NCBI RefSeq assembly: GCF_006546985.1
Contig: NZ_VATK01000012.1
Span: forward strand, 62,001-126,000
Source: Bacillus sp. 03113
Lineage (GTDB): Bacteria > Bacillota > Bacilli > Bacillales > Cytobacillaceae
Reading direction: 5' to 3'
DNA: 64,000 nt
This document shows, piece after piece, positions 43,293 through 52,320 of this stretch. The notes beneath the pieces were generated by a model that was given only the letters and a program-made list of their open reading frames with translations, did not search any database and was not told the origin of the DNA. The position numbers were made by a program, and so were the translations under genes. Within the stretch, counting starts at the first letter, position 1, and each line of letters starts with the position of its first letter.

Positions 43293-46286
43293 ATGAAAAT
43301 CATTAGTATTCATATTTATGGCTATGGAAAATTTAAGAATTTAATTATACAAGATTTAAAGGATCGGCATGTTTTTTATGGAAGGAATGAGGCTGGAAAA
43401 TCAACCATTATGTCATTTATTCACAGCATACTATTTGGTTTTCCTTCAAAACAGCAATCGGAATTAAAATATGAACCAAAGAAGCTTGTGAAATATGGAG
43501 GAATGCTTGAAGTGTGGTTTCCTGAAAAAGGAAGAGCTTTGATTGAAAGAGTGAAGGCGAAGGGGTTAAGTGAAGTTACGGTCACTTTAGAAAGCGGTGT
43601 AAGAGGCGGAGAGGAATTATTAAATGAACTCCTTCAAAATATGGATAAGCCCTTATATCAAGCTATTTTTTCTTTCAATTTGCAAGGCTTGCAAAATGTT
43701 CATCAATTAAAGGGGGAGGATTTAGGAAGATATTTATTTTCAACAGGTACAATTGGGTCTGATCGATTGTTTAAAATAGAAAATGATATACAAAAACAGC
43801 TAGATTTTCAATTTAAGCCTAGTGGAAGAAAACCAGTCATTAACGAAAAGCTTAAGGACCTTCGTCAGTTGTACAAGGATTTAAAAAAAGCTGAACAATT
43901 AAATGAACAGTATGTGATTTTCCTTGAGAATCGAAAAGCATGTCAAAACGAAATTGAAGAGCTTAATAGTGAGTTGAAAAAATCGCATCAATCGCTGAAT
44001 AAACTAGAAGAATGGGGCAGGATGCAGCCTGTTTTTTTAGAACAGCAAGTTCTTTCCGAAAGAATAAAGGAGTTTGAGCAAGGGTCCTTTCCAACCGATG
44101 GCATATTAAGACTAGAACGCTTAATTGAAGCAATTCAACCATTAGAAAGCCAAATAAATCACTTAGCACATAAAAAGATGCAGATAGAGCAAGAAATGGA
44201 GTCTTTAAAACCAGATCAAAAACTTTTGGACCATGAATCTAGCATTTCTTTAACCATTGAAAAAATGTCTAATTATGATCAGCTCGTACAAGAAAATATT
44301 CAATTAGATATGAAAATAAAGAAGCAAAAAGAAGATCTGATTCTTTTAAAGGATAAGCTTCATCTTGATCTATCAGATAAGGCAATATTAGATAGTAACA
44401 CAAGTATATTCATGAACGAACAAACAGCAAATGCACAGAAAAACCAAAGGCGTTTATTAGAAAAAAAAGACGGGTTAGAAGAGAGATTTAATGAAGAAAA
44501 AAGAGCGTTAGAAGAAATTGAAATGAAAATAAAATGGATAAAAAAAGGGCTTCTTTCAGAAACAGAGCGAGGAATCCTTTTAAATAAATTAAAAGATCAA
44601 ACTGATAGACCGTTGCTTAGTACAAAACGAGATGATATTCAAAGTAAGATACGCATTCTGAAGCAAGCGAAGCAGACAGAATTAAAAAAACGCAAACAAG
44701 ACAGGCTTCAGTTACTAATGTTTGGGGTAATCTTTTTCATTTTTACCATTTGGGGTTTTATTGAGAAACAGCTTATCATGAATGTGGTTGGGGCTGTTGG
44801 CATATTTATTTGCCTATTTTTCCTTTTCAGACTTCAGCACTCTAAACAACTAAAAATGGTTGAAATGGAACTCGAGGACTTACAAAAGCAGGGGAATCGT
44901 TTAAGTACTCAATTGGAAGATGCCCCCTTAGAAACAGAGAATCTTCAAGCTCTACAGCTTGAGAAGGATCAATTGCAAAGGCAGGAACTAAATCAATTAA
45001 CGATGAAATGGGAGCAGCAAAATAAATATTATGAAAAAGTTATTGATGGTTTTGAAAGATGGGAGAAGGAATTTAATGAGCATAAAAAAAGGGTTATTGA
45101 GTTAGGAAGATATTTAAACTTACCAGATGAAATTTCTTTATTAAATATCCATGATGCTTATACGATAGTCGAGAAGATGAAATCAATCCTAAAGGAATTA
45201 GAATATTTTACAAAACAGCATCAGCAGATAAATTTGGAATTAGAACAGATTAATACAGATATTAATCATTACGCGCGTTCCTTTCTTGAAACACCACTTT
45301 CATCCTTATCGGAAACAGTCCTTTTGCTAAAAACTAAATTAAGATCAGAAATGGAGAAAAAAATACAATTTAAAGAGAAAAGTAATAAATATTCTGAACT
45401 ACATGAAGAAATGAACAGGCTTGATCATAAAATGAAGCTTCTTCAAAATGATAAAGAGAAGCTTTTGCAGGCTGCTCATGTAGAAACAGAAGATGACTTT
45501 CGAGAAATGGGGAGAAAAGCGGCAAAAAAAATGGAGATCAAAGAGCGCATGGAGCAGCTGCAAATGCAATTAGCATTGTCATCATTATCGATGAACGAAA
45601 TGCTTCATTATTCGAATACTACTTCATTGATAAAGGAAACAATGGAAGAAATACAAGTGCAAATAGAACAAACTCAGCAGAAAATGACAGACGTACAAAA
45701 TCGTTTAGCAGAATTGAATTATCAAATTGGTTTAATAGAGGACGGAGGCATTTACACAGACTTATTGCATCAGTACAAGCAAAGGAAATTTGATTTTGAA
45801 GAAGAAGTAAAAAAATGGTCTCGTTTGGCATTAGCAAAAGATCTTTTAATGAAGACCATTGAACGATATAAACATATCCAGCTTCCTGCGATGCTTACAA
45901 AAGCTGAAGAATACCTCAGCTATTTAACAGAAGGGAGATATATTCATATTTTTCCGAAAGAAGAGGGAAGCGGCTTTTTAATTGAAAGTCACGAGCATGA
46001 AATATACAATGCAAACGAACTGAGCCAAGCGACGACAGAACAGCTATATGTTTCCTTGCGATTGTCATTGGCATTTACTATTTATCAAAAATATAAACTG
46101 CCTATTATTATCGATGATAGTTTTGTTAACTTTGATGAAAGAAGAACAGGAAGAGTCATGACATTATTAAAGACATTTCGTGATCATCAGTTATTGTTCT
46201 TTACTTGTCATCGGCCTTTATTATCATACTTTAAACAGAGTGAAATGACTGATATCGCTGAAAAAGTTAAGCTGCAATCTGTTTAA
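43293..46286 (+). CDS. yhaN: YhaN, Rad50/SbcC-like ATPase with a central membrane hairpin
   Basis: The 997-residue AAA_27 (SMC-like) protein has the N-terminal ATP-binding lobe (GYGKFKN, Walker A GRNEAGKSTI near residue 35) and extended coiled coils (about 170-470 and 530-870). The C-terminal lobe has LSQATTEQLYVSLRLSLAF and Walker B LPIIIDDSFVNFDERR. In the middle (about 474-518) two strongly hydrophobic segments, LLMFGVIFFIFTIWGFI and MNVVGAVGIFICLFFLF, form a likely membrane hairpin where Rad50 has its zinc hook. Works with YhaO. An ATG two codons earlier is possible; AGGAAGGGAG spacing favours 43293. Confidence 0.9.
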   Translation: MKIISIHIYGYGKFKNLIIQDLKDRHVFYGRNEAGKSTIMSFIHSILFGFPSKQQSELKYEPKKLVKYGGMLEVWFPEKGRALIERVKAKGLSEVTVTLESGVRGGEELLNELLQNMDKPLYQAIFSFNLQGLQNVHQLKGEDLGRYLFSTGTIGSDRLFKIENDIQKQLDFQFKPSGRKPVINEKLKDLRQLYKDLKKAEQLNEQYVIFLENRKACQNEIEELNSELKKSHQSLNKLEEWGRMQPVFLEQQVLSERIKEFEQGSFPTDGILRLERLIEAIQPLESQINHLAHKKMQIEQEMESLKPDQKLLDHESSISLTIEKMSNYDQLVQENIQLDMKIKKQKEDLILLKDKLHLDLSDKAILDSNTSIFMNEQTANAQKNQRRLLEKKDGLEERFNEEKRALEEIEMKIKWIKKGLLSETERGILLNKLKDQTDRPLLSTKRDDIQSKIRILKQAKQTELKKRKQDRLQLLMFGVIFFIFTIWGFIEKQLIMNVVGAVGIFICLFFLFRLQHSKQLKMVEMELEDLQKQGNRLSTQLEDAPLETENLQALQLEKDQLQRQELNQLTMKWEQQNKYYEKVIDGFERWEKEFNEHKKRVIELGRYLNLPDEISLLNIHDAYTIVEKMKSILKELEYFTKQHQQINLELEQINTDINHYARSFLETPLSSLSETVLLLKTKLRSEMEKKIQFKEKSNKYSELHEEMNRLDHKMKLLQNDKEKLLQAAHVETEDDFREMGRKAAKKMEIKERMEQLQMQLALSSLSMNEMLHYSNTTSLIKETMEEIQVQIEQTQQKMTDVQNRLAELNYQIGLIEDGGIYTDLLHQYKQRKFDFEEEVKKWSRLALAKDLLMKTIERYKHIQLPAMLTKAEEYLSYLTEGRYIHIFPKEEGSGFLIESHEHEIYNANELSQATTEQLYVSLRLSLAFTIYQKYKLPIIIDDSFVNFDERRTGRVMTLLKTFRDHQLLFFTCHRPLLSYFKQSEMTDIAEKVKLQSV

Positions 46287-46318
46287 TGTAGAATGTATGC
46301 AGTATGATATACTAATAT

Positions 46319-46497
46319 CGTAAGAAATGTGGAAGCGGCTTGATCAGCCCTGAAGAAAAATGTTCTAATGGCTCAAAAAGTGTTTTTTACTTTTAGAGAC
46401 ATTAGGTTATTTTTCACAAGGGCTAGGCGCTGGCCGATTAAGAACGCCACATCCTGTGGCAACATCGGCACTAGTACGTCCTGTACGTCGGAGCTAG
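46319..46497 (-). repeat. mosaic intergenic repeat, copy 6 (reverse orientation, A plus B)
   Basis: On the plus strand it begins with TAAGAAATGTGGAAGCGGC and TTGATCAGCCCTGAAGAAAAA, the reversed right end. A B core (ACAAGGGCTAGGCGC) and an A module (GCCACATCCTGTGGC, TACGTCCTGTACGTCGG) follow. It lies downstream of the plus-strand gene yhaN, keeping the same orientation relative to the upstream gene as the copies after corA and prsA. Confidence 0.85.
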
Positions 46498-46609
46498 ACA
46501 CCGGTCGAAGTTCCGAAAACTTATACTTTCTTACCCTTGTAAATAAAATGAAAAATAACGATGTAAAAGAGACGAAGGATAAATTTTTATAGAGGAGCGA
46601 CGGTTTAAT

Positions 46610-47554
46610 ATGTCAAAAGGTATACTTCATTTTGAAGTAGGGGAGCAAGTTGATTTATTTTTAATGATTAAAAGTTCAGTGAAAGCTACTGCAAGTAATG
46701 GGAAGCCTTTTTTAACCCTTTTTTTTCAAGATAAAAGCGGGGATATTGAAGCAAAGCTTTGGGATGCTTCTGATGACGATGAAAAAAATTATTGCCCCGA
46801 AACCATTGTAAGAGTGAATGGTGATATTCAGAATTATCGAGGGCGTAATCAACTAAGAATCAGGCAAATTCGTTTAGCTTCTCAGGATGATTCAGTTAAG
46901 CTTTCTGACTTTCTTGAAACAGCACCATTAACCCCAGACGATATGATGAGTAAGATTACTCAATATATCTTTGAAATGAAAAATCCAAACATTCAAAGAA
47001 TCACGAGACATTTACTAAAAAAGCATCAACAAGCATTTTACCAGTATCCAGCTGCCACAAAAAATCATCATGAATTCATTTCTGGATTAGCTTTTCATGT
47101 GGTAAGTATGCTGGATTTAGCCAAAGCTATAGCGGGATTATATCCTAGCCTAGATAAGGATCTACTATATAGTGGGATTATTCTTCATGATTTAGGGAAG
47201 GTATTTGAATTGTCTGGACCTATTTCTACTGTTTATACTGTTGAAGGAAATTTACTTGGTCATATTTCCATCATGGTCAATGAAATTGGGAAAGCTAGTG
47301 ATGAATTAGGGATAGCTGGTGAAGAGGTGATGATTCTTCAACATCTAGTTCTTTCCCACCACGGAAAAGCAGAATGGGGCAGTCCTAAGCCTCCTTTAAT
47401 AAAAGAAGCAGAAATTTTGCACTATATTGATAACATTGATGCAAAAATGAATATGCTTGATCGAGCTTTAGAAAGAGTGAAACCTGGGGAATTTTCAGAC
47501 CGCATTTTCCCATTAGATAATCGTGCGTTTTATAAGCCAACCTTTCATAAATAA
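46610..47554 (+). CDS. yhaM: YhaM, 3'-5' exoribonuclease
   Basis: The 314-residue protein has an N-terminal OB-fold nucleic-acid-binding domain (about 12-90, [22 protein letters not shown]) and an HD phosphohydrolase domain (about 150-285). The metal motifs are [18 protein letters not shown] and [12 protein letters not shown]. YhaM/CBF1 degrades RNA and single-stranded DNA from the 3' end with metal ions. GGAGCGACGG lies upstream of the ATG. In recalled B. subtilis order yhaO-yhaN-yhaM form one cluster; here a mosaic repeat separates yhaM from yhaN by 323 bp. Confidence 0.93.
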   Translation: MSKGILHFEVGEQVDLFLMIKSSVKATASNGKPFLTLFFQDKSGDIEAKLWDASDDDEKNYCPETIVRVNGDIQNYRGRNQLRIRQIRLASQDDSVKLSDFLETAPLTPDDMMSKITQYIFEMKNPNIQRITRHLLKKHQQAFYQYPAATKNHHEFISGLAFHVVSMLDLAKAIAGLYPSLDKDLLYSGIILHDLGKVFELSGPISTVYTVEGNLLGHISIMVNEIGKASDELGIAGEEVMILQHLVLSHHGKAEWGSPKPPLIKEAEILHYIDNIDAKMNMLDRALERVKPGEFSDRIFPLDNRAFYKPTFHK

Positions 47555-47560
47555 TTGATA

Positions 47561-47616
47561 GAAAAGGGCAAGTGCTTGATTTCTTTGAAAGAAGTCAAGT
47601 ACTTGTCCTTTTCTGG
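47561..47616 (+). terminator. terminator of yhaM
   Basis: GAAAAGGGCAAGTGCTTGA pairs with TCAAGTACTTGTCCTTTTC. Confidence 0.88.
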
Positions 47617-47692
47617 AATCATATTTTAGACTTTGTTACATAAGAATGTATCAGAGAGAATCAGGAGATTATTTTTGAAATGAGGTGTAATT

Positions 47693-47872
47693 TTGATCAT
47701 TCCAATTTGGGTATATTTTGTTGTAGTTGGAATTGTGATAAGTATGTACATGGCTATCCGTACAGGTAGAGCGGAAAGGAAGCAAGAGGAAGCACTGATT
47801 GAGAGAGATGGGGAAATATTTATGAAAAGAATAGAAGAAGAAAAGGAAAGAAAGCTATTAAAGAGTGAATAG
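47693..47872 (+). CDS. yhaL: YhaL family sporulation protein
   Basis: The 59-residue protein has one N-terminal membrane helix (IPIWVYFVVVGIVISMYMAI) and a charged helical tail rich in Glu, Arg and Lys (RAERKQEEALIERDGEIF, MKRIEEEKERK). The pattern and place between yhaM and prsA match YhaL, a small protein of unknown function expressed in sporulation. It starts at TTG with GAGGTG 5 bases upstream. Confidence 0.85.
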   Translation: MIIPIWVYFVVVGIVISMYMAIRTGRAERKQEEALIERDGEIFMKRIEEEKERKLLKSE

Positions 47873-47930
47873 TGCTAGGACTCCTTATATCTATTACATC
47901 AACAGATATAAGGAACCTAGCATTTTTTCT
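47873..47930 (+). terminator. terminator of yhaL
   Basis: TGCTAGG-ACT-CCTTATATCT pairs with AGATATAAGG-AA-CCTAGCA, then TTTTTT. Confidence 0.9.
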
Positions 47931-48018
47931 TCTCTTATGAAATAGAAAGCTCGCTCTCATGTAATCCTTCACAATCGAGATTAAGTGAGACTAATTTTAT
48001 ATTTTTTTTGAAAATAGG

Positions 48019-48140
48019 CGGGTGTCCAGCTGTGCGCCTAGCCGCTCGGATCATAAGCCACAATACTCCAAAAATCAGGATTTTCTGTGTATTGCGTCTT
48101 ATGTCTGTCGCAGCTGATCAAGGCGCTTCCGCTTTTCTTA
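48019..48140 (+). repeat. mosaic intergenic repeat, copy 7 (G core)
   Basis: The left end is GTGTCCAGCTGTGCGCCTAG. The G core has GGATCATAAGCCACAATACTCC, a CCAAAAATC/GATTTT hairpin and a GTATTGCGTCTTATG return arm. The right end GATCAAGGCGCTTCCGCTTT plus TCTTA supplies the TAA stop of the convergent prsA at 48138-48140. Confidence 0.82.
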
Positions 48141-48995
48141 TGATTGTTTAAGCTCTACAGCACCTTTAAGGTCTTTATCTGTAACATTTACATCAGCATC
48201 CTTAAGCTCACGTTCCATTGCTTTTTGGATACTTTCGCTTGTAATTTTAGATACCTTTAGATCATACGTCATTTGCTTTTTCATTTTTTCAAAAGTGTCT
48301 TTTTTCTTCTTGTCTGTTACTTGAATAATATGAAATCCATGCTCAGACTTAACAGGGCCACTGATTTCATTTACATTTAAGGCATAAGCCGCATCTTCAA
48401 ATTCTTTGACCATCGCTCCTGCACCAAACCAGCCTAGGTCTCCTCCGTTTTGTGCTGAAGCAGTGTCAGTCGAATATTGTTTAGCTAGATCCTCAAATTT
48501 TTCCCCTTTATCAAGCTTTGCTTTCACTTCATTGGCTGTATTTTCATCAGCAACCAAAATATGGCGAGCCTTAATTTGTGGTTTGAAATCATCATAATAT
48601 TTTTTGACTTCTGCATCTGTCACCTTAATATCTTTTACAGCTGCTTTTTCTTGAAGAATGCTTGTTTTTAAGCTTTCGCGTAAATCCTTCTCATCCTTTA
48701 AGCCATATTGAGATAAAGCCATTTGAAAGTTAGATCCTAGTTGATCTTTAATCGCCGCTACTTTTTCATCAAGCTCTTTATCAGTTACTTTATATTTATC
48801 AGATAATATTTTGTTAAAAAGCAACTCTTGAAGAGCCTGCTCCCCAACTTTCTCTTTCATCGCATCATATAACTCATCCTTCGTTATATTTCCTGCATCT
48901 GTTTTAACGATTGCTTGTGAGCCATTGCTTCCACAGGCAGTTAAGCTGCTGATTACACCTGCTGAAATAACAAGGGATAAAATCCTTTTTTTCAA
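48138..48995 (-). CDS. prsA: PrsA foldase lipoprotein (parvulin PPIase)
   Basis: The 285-residue lipoprotein has a signal peptide (about 1-20, KKRILSLVISAGVISS) with the lipobox LTAC. A chaperone N-domain (about 25-130) and a central parvulin domain follow (about 135-225: IKARHILVADENTA, FEDLAKQYSTDTASAQNGGDLGWFGAG, VKSEHGFHIIQV), then a C-terminal helical part. It folds secreted proteins on the outer face of the membrane. The frame opens 3 codons earlier, but TAGGAG 8 bases before the TTG at 48995 fixes the start. The stop codon is supplied by a mosaic repeat, so the last residues may differ from relatives. Confidence 0.94.
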   Translation of the reverse strand: MKKRILSLVISAGVISSLTACGSNGSQAIVKTDAGNITKDELYDAMKEKVGEQALQELLFNKILSDKYKVTDKELDEKVAAIKDQLGSNFQMALSQYGLKDEKDLRESLKTSILQEKAAVKDIKVTDAEVKKYYDDFKPQIKARHILVADENTANEVKAKLDKGEKFEDLAKQYSTDTASAQNGGDLGWFGAGAMVKEFEDAAYALNVNEISGPVKSEHGFHIIQVTDKKKKDTFEKMKKQMTYDLKVSKITSESIQKAMERELKDADVNVTDKDLKGAVELKQS

Positions 48996-49183
48996 ATTAA
49001 ACACTCCTAAAAAAATTTTTTGATCGTTTTAATCCACAAACATTACTATATCATAATTTTGAGAAAGAGCAAAAAATATTGAGAATGAATTTATTGATGG
49101 AAAAGGAAAATAGGCATTTTAATCTATGTCTTTTTATTGATGTACGCATAATATGAATCATAAGAGATTAAGGAGGTGCTAGT

Positions 49184-49267
49184 ATGGGTCATGTACATGG
49201 TGGAGGATTTGCGTTAATTGTGGTGTTGTTTATTTTATTAATTATTGTTGGAGCTTCTTGGTTCTAA
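49184..49267 (+). CDS. YjcZ family sporulation miniprotein, copy 1
   Basis: A 27-residue protein, MGHVHGGGFALIVVLFILLI then IVGASWF, with a glycine-rich start and one hydrophobic helix. AGGAGGTG lies 6 bases before the ATG. The GGFALIVVLFILLIIxGASW pattern is the YjcZ/sporulation miniprotein type; these are abundant in Bacillus and associated with spores. A closely similar gene follows at 49329. Confidence 0.85.
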   Translation: MGHVHGGGFALIVVLFILLIIVGASWF

Positions 49268-49328
49268 GTATGAGATTTATCTCCTGAGATCGTATGCTCA
49301 GGGGTTCAAAAGAAAGGAGGCAATGGAT

Positions 49329-49418
49329 ATGTCTGGTGCACCAGGATTTAGCGGAGGGTTTGCGCTAATTGTCGTACTGTTTATCCTTTTAATCATCATT
49401 GGAGCGTCTTGGTTATAA
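49329..49418 (+). CDS. YjcZ family sporulation miniprotein, copy 2
   Basis: A 29-residue paralogue of the preceding gene, beginning MSGAPGFSGGFALIVVLFIL and ending IIIGASWL. AAAGGAGG gives an ideal ribosome site. Only 61 bases separate the two genes, so they are probably cotranscribed tandem duplicates. Confidence 0.85.
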   Translation: MSGAPGFSGGFALIVVLFILLIIIGASWL

Positions 49419-49456
49419 AATAACCAGATGTCTTTTTTCATACACGGAAAATGTAA

Positions 49457-49484
49457 AAGCGGTGAGAATATCTACTCACCGCTA
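49457..49484. terminator. AGCGGTGAG/CTCACCGCT hairpin between convergent small genes
   Basis: A perfect 9 bp stem lies between the yjcZ pair and the minus-strand small gene; T-rich flanks on both sides suggest a terminator. Confidence 0.7.
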
Positions 49485-49496
49485 AGTATTTTCCAA

Positions 49497-49682
49497 TTAA
49501 GAAAATAAAATTTCAATATAGGAAGAAATCAATAAAATAGTAATAAGAATATTAATAGTATGAAATACTCTTGATTGCTTTTCTTCGGGAATTTCTTTTT
49601 GTAAACAAAGTAAATTTGTCATTTTATTAATATTAAACAATATAACAATAGCAAAAACAATGGTAAAAATGGAGATCATCAT
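49497..49682 (-). CDS. small two-helix membrane protein
   Basis: A 61-residue protein with two hydrophobic helices (about 3-20 and 43-60) joined by a charged Cys-containing loop (CLQKEIPEEKQSRVF). AAGGAGG lies 6 bases before the first ATG, an excellent ribosome site, and a hairpin follows the stop, which together make it a likely real gene. It is not recognised; the position corresponds roughly to yhaK of B. subtilis, but I cannot confirm a relationship. Confidence 0.65.
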   Translation of the reverse strand: MMISIFTIVFAIVILFNINKMTNLLCLQKEIPEEKQSRVFHTINILITILLISSYIEILFS

Positions 49683-49853
49683 TGATTCCCTCCTTCTGGC
49701 AGACTTATATATGGTACATACATTATCAAATTTTGCAAAAAAAAGATAGCAAATTGTTTTTTATTTTGCTTTTGAGTTACTGACATGAGAATAGCTATCT
49801 CTTACATAATATATGTGACTTTAAAAAAAATATGAAACTTAATTGATCACTTA

Positions 49854-50399
49854 TTAATCAGCAGTATAGACTAATATTTCAAATCCTTCCTCATTTTCTT
49901 CAATGTAAGCTTTTCTTGGAGCAAAAAGGACATTTTTTGTGCGAATAAAATCTGGTACACAAAGCCCTATGTGCATAGCTAGTAATATAGTCAAATAATG
50001 AACATAATGAGTAAAAAGAAAACAGCCAATAATTAACGTGACATTAATTAGAAAAAAAGGCAACATTGATGATAAAAGAAATAGATGTTTCGAAATAGGT
50101 TCAACTGCTCTAATTTCAATAATAGGAAAAAAGCGTAATTTAAAGTACACGATTCTCTTTACATTCTTACCTAAATGGGCAATAGGAATGTAGTGAAGTA
50201 ATTTATGAATTGGGTACAAAAGCCAAAGGCATAATAAAAATAATAAAAAATATTGATTATATAAAGAAGTTGTAACAAATAAAAAGGTCGCCGGTACATA
50301 GAGAACAATAAATGCTATTAGCATCGTTAAGGAAGACAACATGACAAGTCTTTGTGACCCATATTGTTTATTGAAATTAATCGTCTTCCAGCAATTCAT
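49854..50399 (-). CDS. yhaJ: DUF3267 membrane protein (YhaJ-like)
   Basis: The 181-residue protein has four or five hydrophobic segments. The block LLYPIHKLLHYIPIAHLGK near residue 62 occupies the place of the HExxH metalloprotease-like motif of DUF3267 proteins, but here reads HKLLH without the Glu. The CVPDFIR segment near 150 is followed by a short soluble tail. Function unknown. GGAGGG lies 8 bases before the ATG. It lies between prsA and yhaI, the position of yhaJ in the recalled B. subtilis order, which is the main reason for the symbol. Confidence 0.75.
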   Translation of the reverse strand: MNCWKTINFNKQYGSQRLVMLSSLTMLIAFIVLYVPATFLFVTTSLYNQYFLLFLLCLWLLYPIHKLLHYIPIAHLGKNVKRIVYFKLRFFPIIEIRAVEPISKHLFLLSSMLPFFLINVTLIIGCFLFTHYVHYLTILLAMHIGLCVPDFIRTKNVLFAPRKAYIEENEEGFEILVYTAD

Positions 50400-50581
50400 C
50401 GTATCAACCCTCCATTAGGAGTAAAATTTATGTTTAAAAACTCACTTAGATAATGTACGATGAAAGATAAAAAAAATCAATAGGGAAAAAAGCTACTTTT
50501 TGACTTTATTGTGTACACATAGCGAAAGAAGAATTAAGATATAGATGCTACAACTTTTCAAAATGAATTGAGGGAAAAGGC

Positions 50582-50923
50582 ATGGATCTAGAATACCTTT
50601 TAGAAAAAATTAAACGTTTAGAATTTCATCAAGGCCTGCTATTAAAAATGCTACCGCATACGAAAGCAGCTTTTTATCAATTAGTCATTGAAAAAGGCTT
50701 AAGAGAAAGGGATCTCGAAGCCTTTAATAATATTTGTGAAAATTTGAACATTGAATTAGAGGAACAAAAAGCGGAGGGCTTTGTTCATTTTCACCCGCTT
50801 TTTGAAAAATTCACAATGAATTTACATCCGCACCTTCGACCAGAAGAGACGATTGAAGCTTGCCTTTTACAGGGAATTTATATTCCATTAATGATGGAGT
50901 TAAAAAAGTATACGAAAGAATAG
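50582..50923 (+). CDS. yhaI: YhaI (DUF1878) protein
   Basis: The 113-residue soluble helical protein starts MDLEYLLEKIKRLEFHQGLL and ends MMELKKYTKE, with the conserved FHPLFEKFTMNLHPHLRPEE segment (one residue trimmed on reading). Length and context next to hpr match B. subtilis YhaI, whose function is unknown. GAGGGAAAAGG precedes the ATG. It converges with hpr; only 2 bp separate the stops. Confidence 0.88.
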   Translation: MDLEYLLEKIKRLEFHQGLLLKMLPHTKAAFYQLVIEKGLRERDLEAFNNICENLNIELEEQKAEGFVHFHPLFEKFTMNLHPHLRPEETIEACLLQGIYIPLMMELKKYTKE

Positions 50924-50925
50924 CA

Positions 50926-51501
50926 TTATAAGGTTTCATTGATGACTGTATCTTTTTTTCTAAGTTTTCTATTTTCTTCAACAAAGTCATTGTCAATATT
51001 CGTAAATGCTTTTTCAAATATTTTCATAAAATCATCGCCATAAATATTCCGAACGATCGTCATCATTTCTATAAACTCAGGAAATTTACCATATAAATTC
51101 CGTAATGGAAGAGCACCAGAAAATGTTGTATTATTGCTAGGCTCATAGGTCTCTAATAAACTTAGTAAAATATTTTCACCTTTTGTTGTTAATTTAATAT
51201 ACGTATTTCTTTTATCGCTTTCTTTTTTTGAAAACTCCAGAAAACCACGCTCTTCTAACTTTTTCGAAAAATTAAATGCAGTGGAGACATGCATAACCCC
51301 AAATTTTGCAACATCAGAAATCGAAGCACCATTTAAATGGTAGGCAATCCATAATATATGATGCTCATTAATATTTAAATCAAAGGGTTTAATCCACTGC
51401 TGCCAATCTTTTTCAATGGATTTCCATAACGCTTTGCTTAGCTGAGCAATTCTTTGACTAAAAACAATAGCTTCCTTCATTGAAAATTCTTTTTCATTCA
51501 T
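50926..51501 (-). CDS. hpr: Hpr/ScoC, MarR-type transition-state regulator
   Basis: The 191-residue MarR-family repressor is very similar to B. subtilis Sco[60 protein letters not shown] (recognition helix) and the C-terminal [20 protein letters not shown]. It represses protease, sporulation and oligopeptide-permease genes in the transition state. The frame opens at GTG 51513, but alignment with ScoC (MNRVEPP...) and spacing favour the ATG at 51501. Monocistronic. Confidence 0.95.
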   Translation of the reverse strand: MNEKEFSMKEAIVFSQRIAQLSKALWKSIEKDWQQWIKPFDLNINEHHILWIAYHLNGASISDVAKFGVMHVSTAFNFSKKLEERGFLEFSKKESDKRNTYIKLTTKGENILLSLLETYEPSNNTTFSGALPLRNLYGKFPEFIEMMTIVRNIYGDDFMKIFEKAFTNIDNDFVEENRKLRKKDTVINETL

Positions 51502-51723
51502 CCCTAAACTCACCCACCTTTATATCTCTATCATCATTATGCCAATAAAACAAAAATTAATAAAGAAAAAAATTTACGAAATTTTTAGAAATTAGAGAAA
51601 TAAAAGACATATGTAATGAATATTTAGATATAAAAGGATCTTTATAATGATAAAATTAGAAAAATAGGTAAATATTGTATGGGGTTGATGAAGGAAAATC
51701 ATCTTAGAATATTAAGAACATTA

Positions 51724-51782
51724 TTTTTCATTACAAAGGGATCGAACCTACACGTCTAATTCCGCGTAGGTGATTCCTTAAT
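51724..51782. other. unexplained hairpin in the hpr-yhaH gap
   Basis: AAGGGATCGAACCTACACG can pair with CGCGTAGGTGATTCCTT. No T run follows on either strand and no T-box features are present. The 323-base gap 51514-51837 shows no gene. Confidence 0.4.
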
Positions 51783-51837
51783 GATATTGAGAGTGGTCTA
51801 CTTGATTCCCTTAGCTTTTAGATTGTGACATTCACAT

Positions 51838-52200
51838 TCATTCAGTTTGTTTACTGATTGTTGACTCCAATTGTTTTAGGGCGGCTTCAATTTCTTCTAA
51901 TTTTGTCTGCAGCTCTTGCTGGTGAGGAGTTATTTCGTTCCGCCATTGATCAATAGCGATTTTTACGTCTGAAATAAAATCGATTAATGAAGACTTTCCT
52001 TCAATTGTCACAGTTTTTAATGCTGTTAAAAGAGTGGAGATATGTGTGCTCAGTTCCGTTATCTCAAACTTAAGGGTGTCTTTATGATCCTTGATATATT
52101 TCCTTACTTCGCTCCCAGAAGAAGGAGTTAAAAATAGAGTGCTGATACCAGCGGTTAGACCGCCAACTAGTAAACCAAGTGCAAAAGTTTTCGTTTTCAT
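51838..52200 (-). CDS. yhaH: YhaH, YtxH-domain membrane-anchored protein
   Basis: The 120-residue protein has an N-terminal glycine-rich hydrophobic helix (ALGLLVGGLTAGISTLFLTP, residues 5-24). This is followed by the YtxH-type SGSEVRKYIKDHKDTLK and a long amphipathic helix with coiled-coil character to the end. General-stress family, no biochemical role known. GGAG 8 bases before the ATG at 52200 fixes the start; the GTG three codons earlier is rejected. In B. subtilis trpP lies between yhaH and serC; it is absent here. Confidence 0.88.
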   Translation of the reverse strand: MKTKTFALGLLVGGLTAGISTLFLTPSSGSEVRKYIKDHKDTLKFEITELSTHISTLLTALKTVTIEGKSSLIDFISDVKIAIDQWRNEITPHQQELQTKLEEIEAALKQLESTISKQTE

Positions 52201-52284
52201 TATTATCACTCCAGATATCAGAAAATTTAGTCTCTTAAATGATTTCTACGTAGTTTTAATATTTTCCTTCTGAAGAAAGGTATG

Positions 52285-52316
52285 AAAAAACCCGTTAGAA
52301 ATTTAACGGGTTTTTA
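52285..52316 (-). terminator. terminator of serC
   Basis: AAAAACCCGTTA pairs with TAACGGGTTTTT, 5 bases after the serC stop. Confidence 0.88.
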
Positions 52317-52320
52317 GAAC

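Noticed and set aside
46368-46592. Open frame of 74 codons upstream of yhaM
   Set aside because: Mostly the reversed mosaic repeat; the same sequence yields chance frames at other copies (for example 53540-53746).
51724-51782. T-box or other riboswitch in the hpr-yhaH gap
   Set aside because: The hairpin is present, but no T-box sequence (TGGNACCGCG), no antiterminator and no T run were found.
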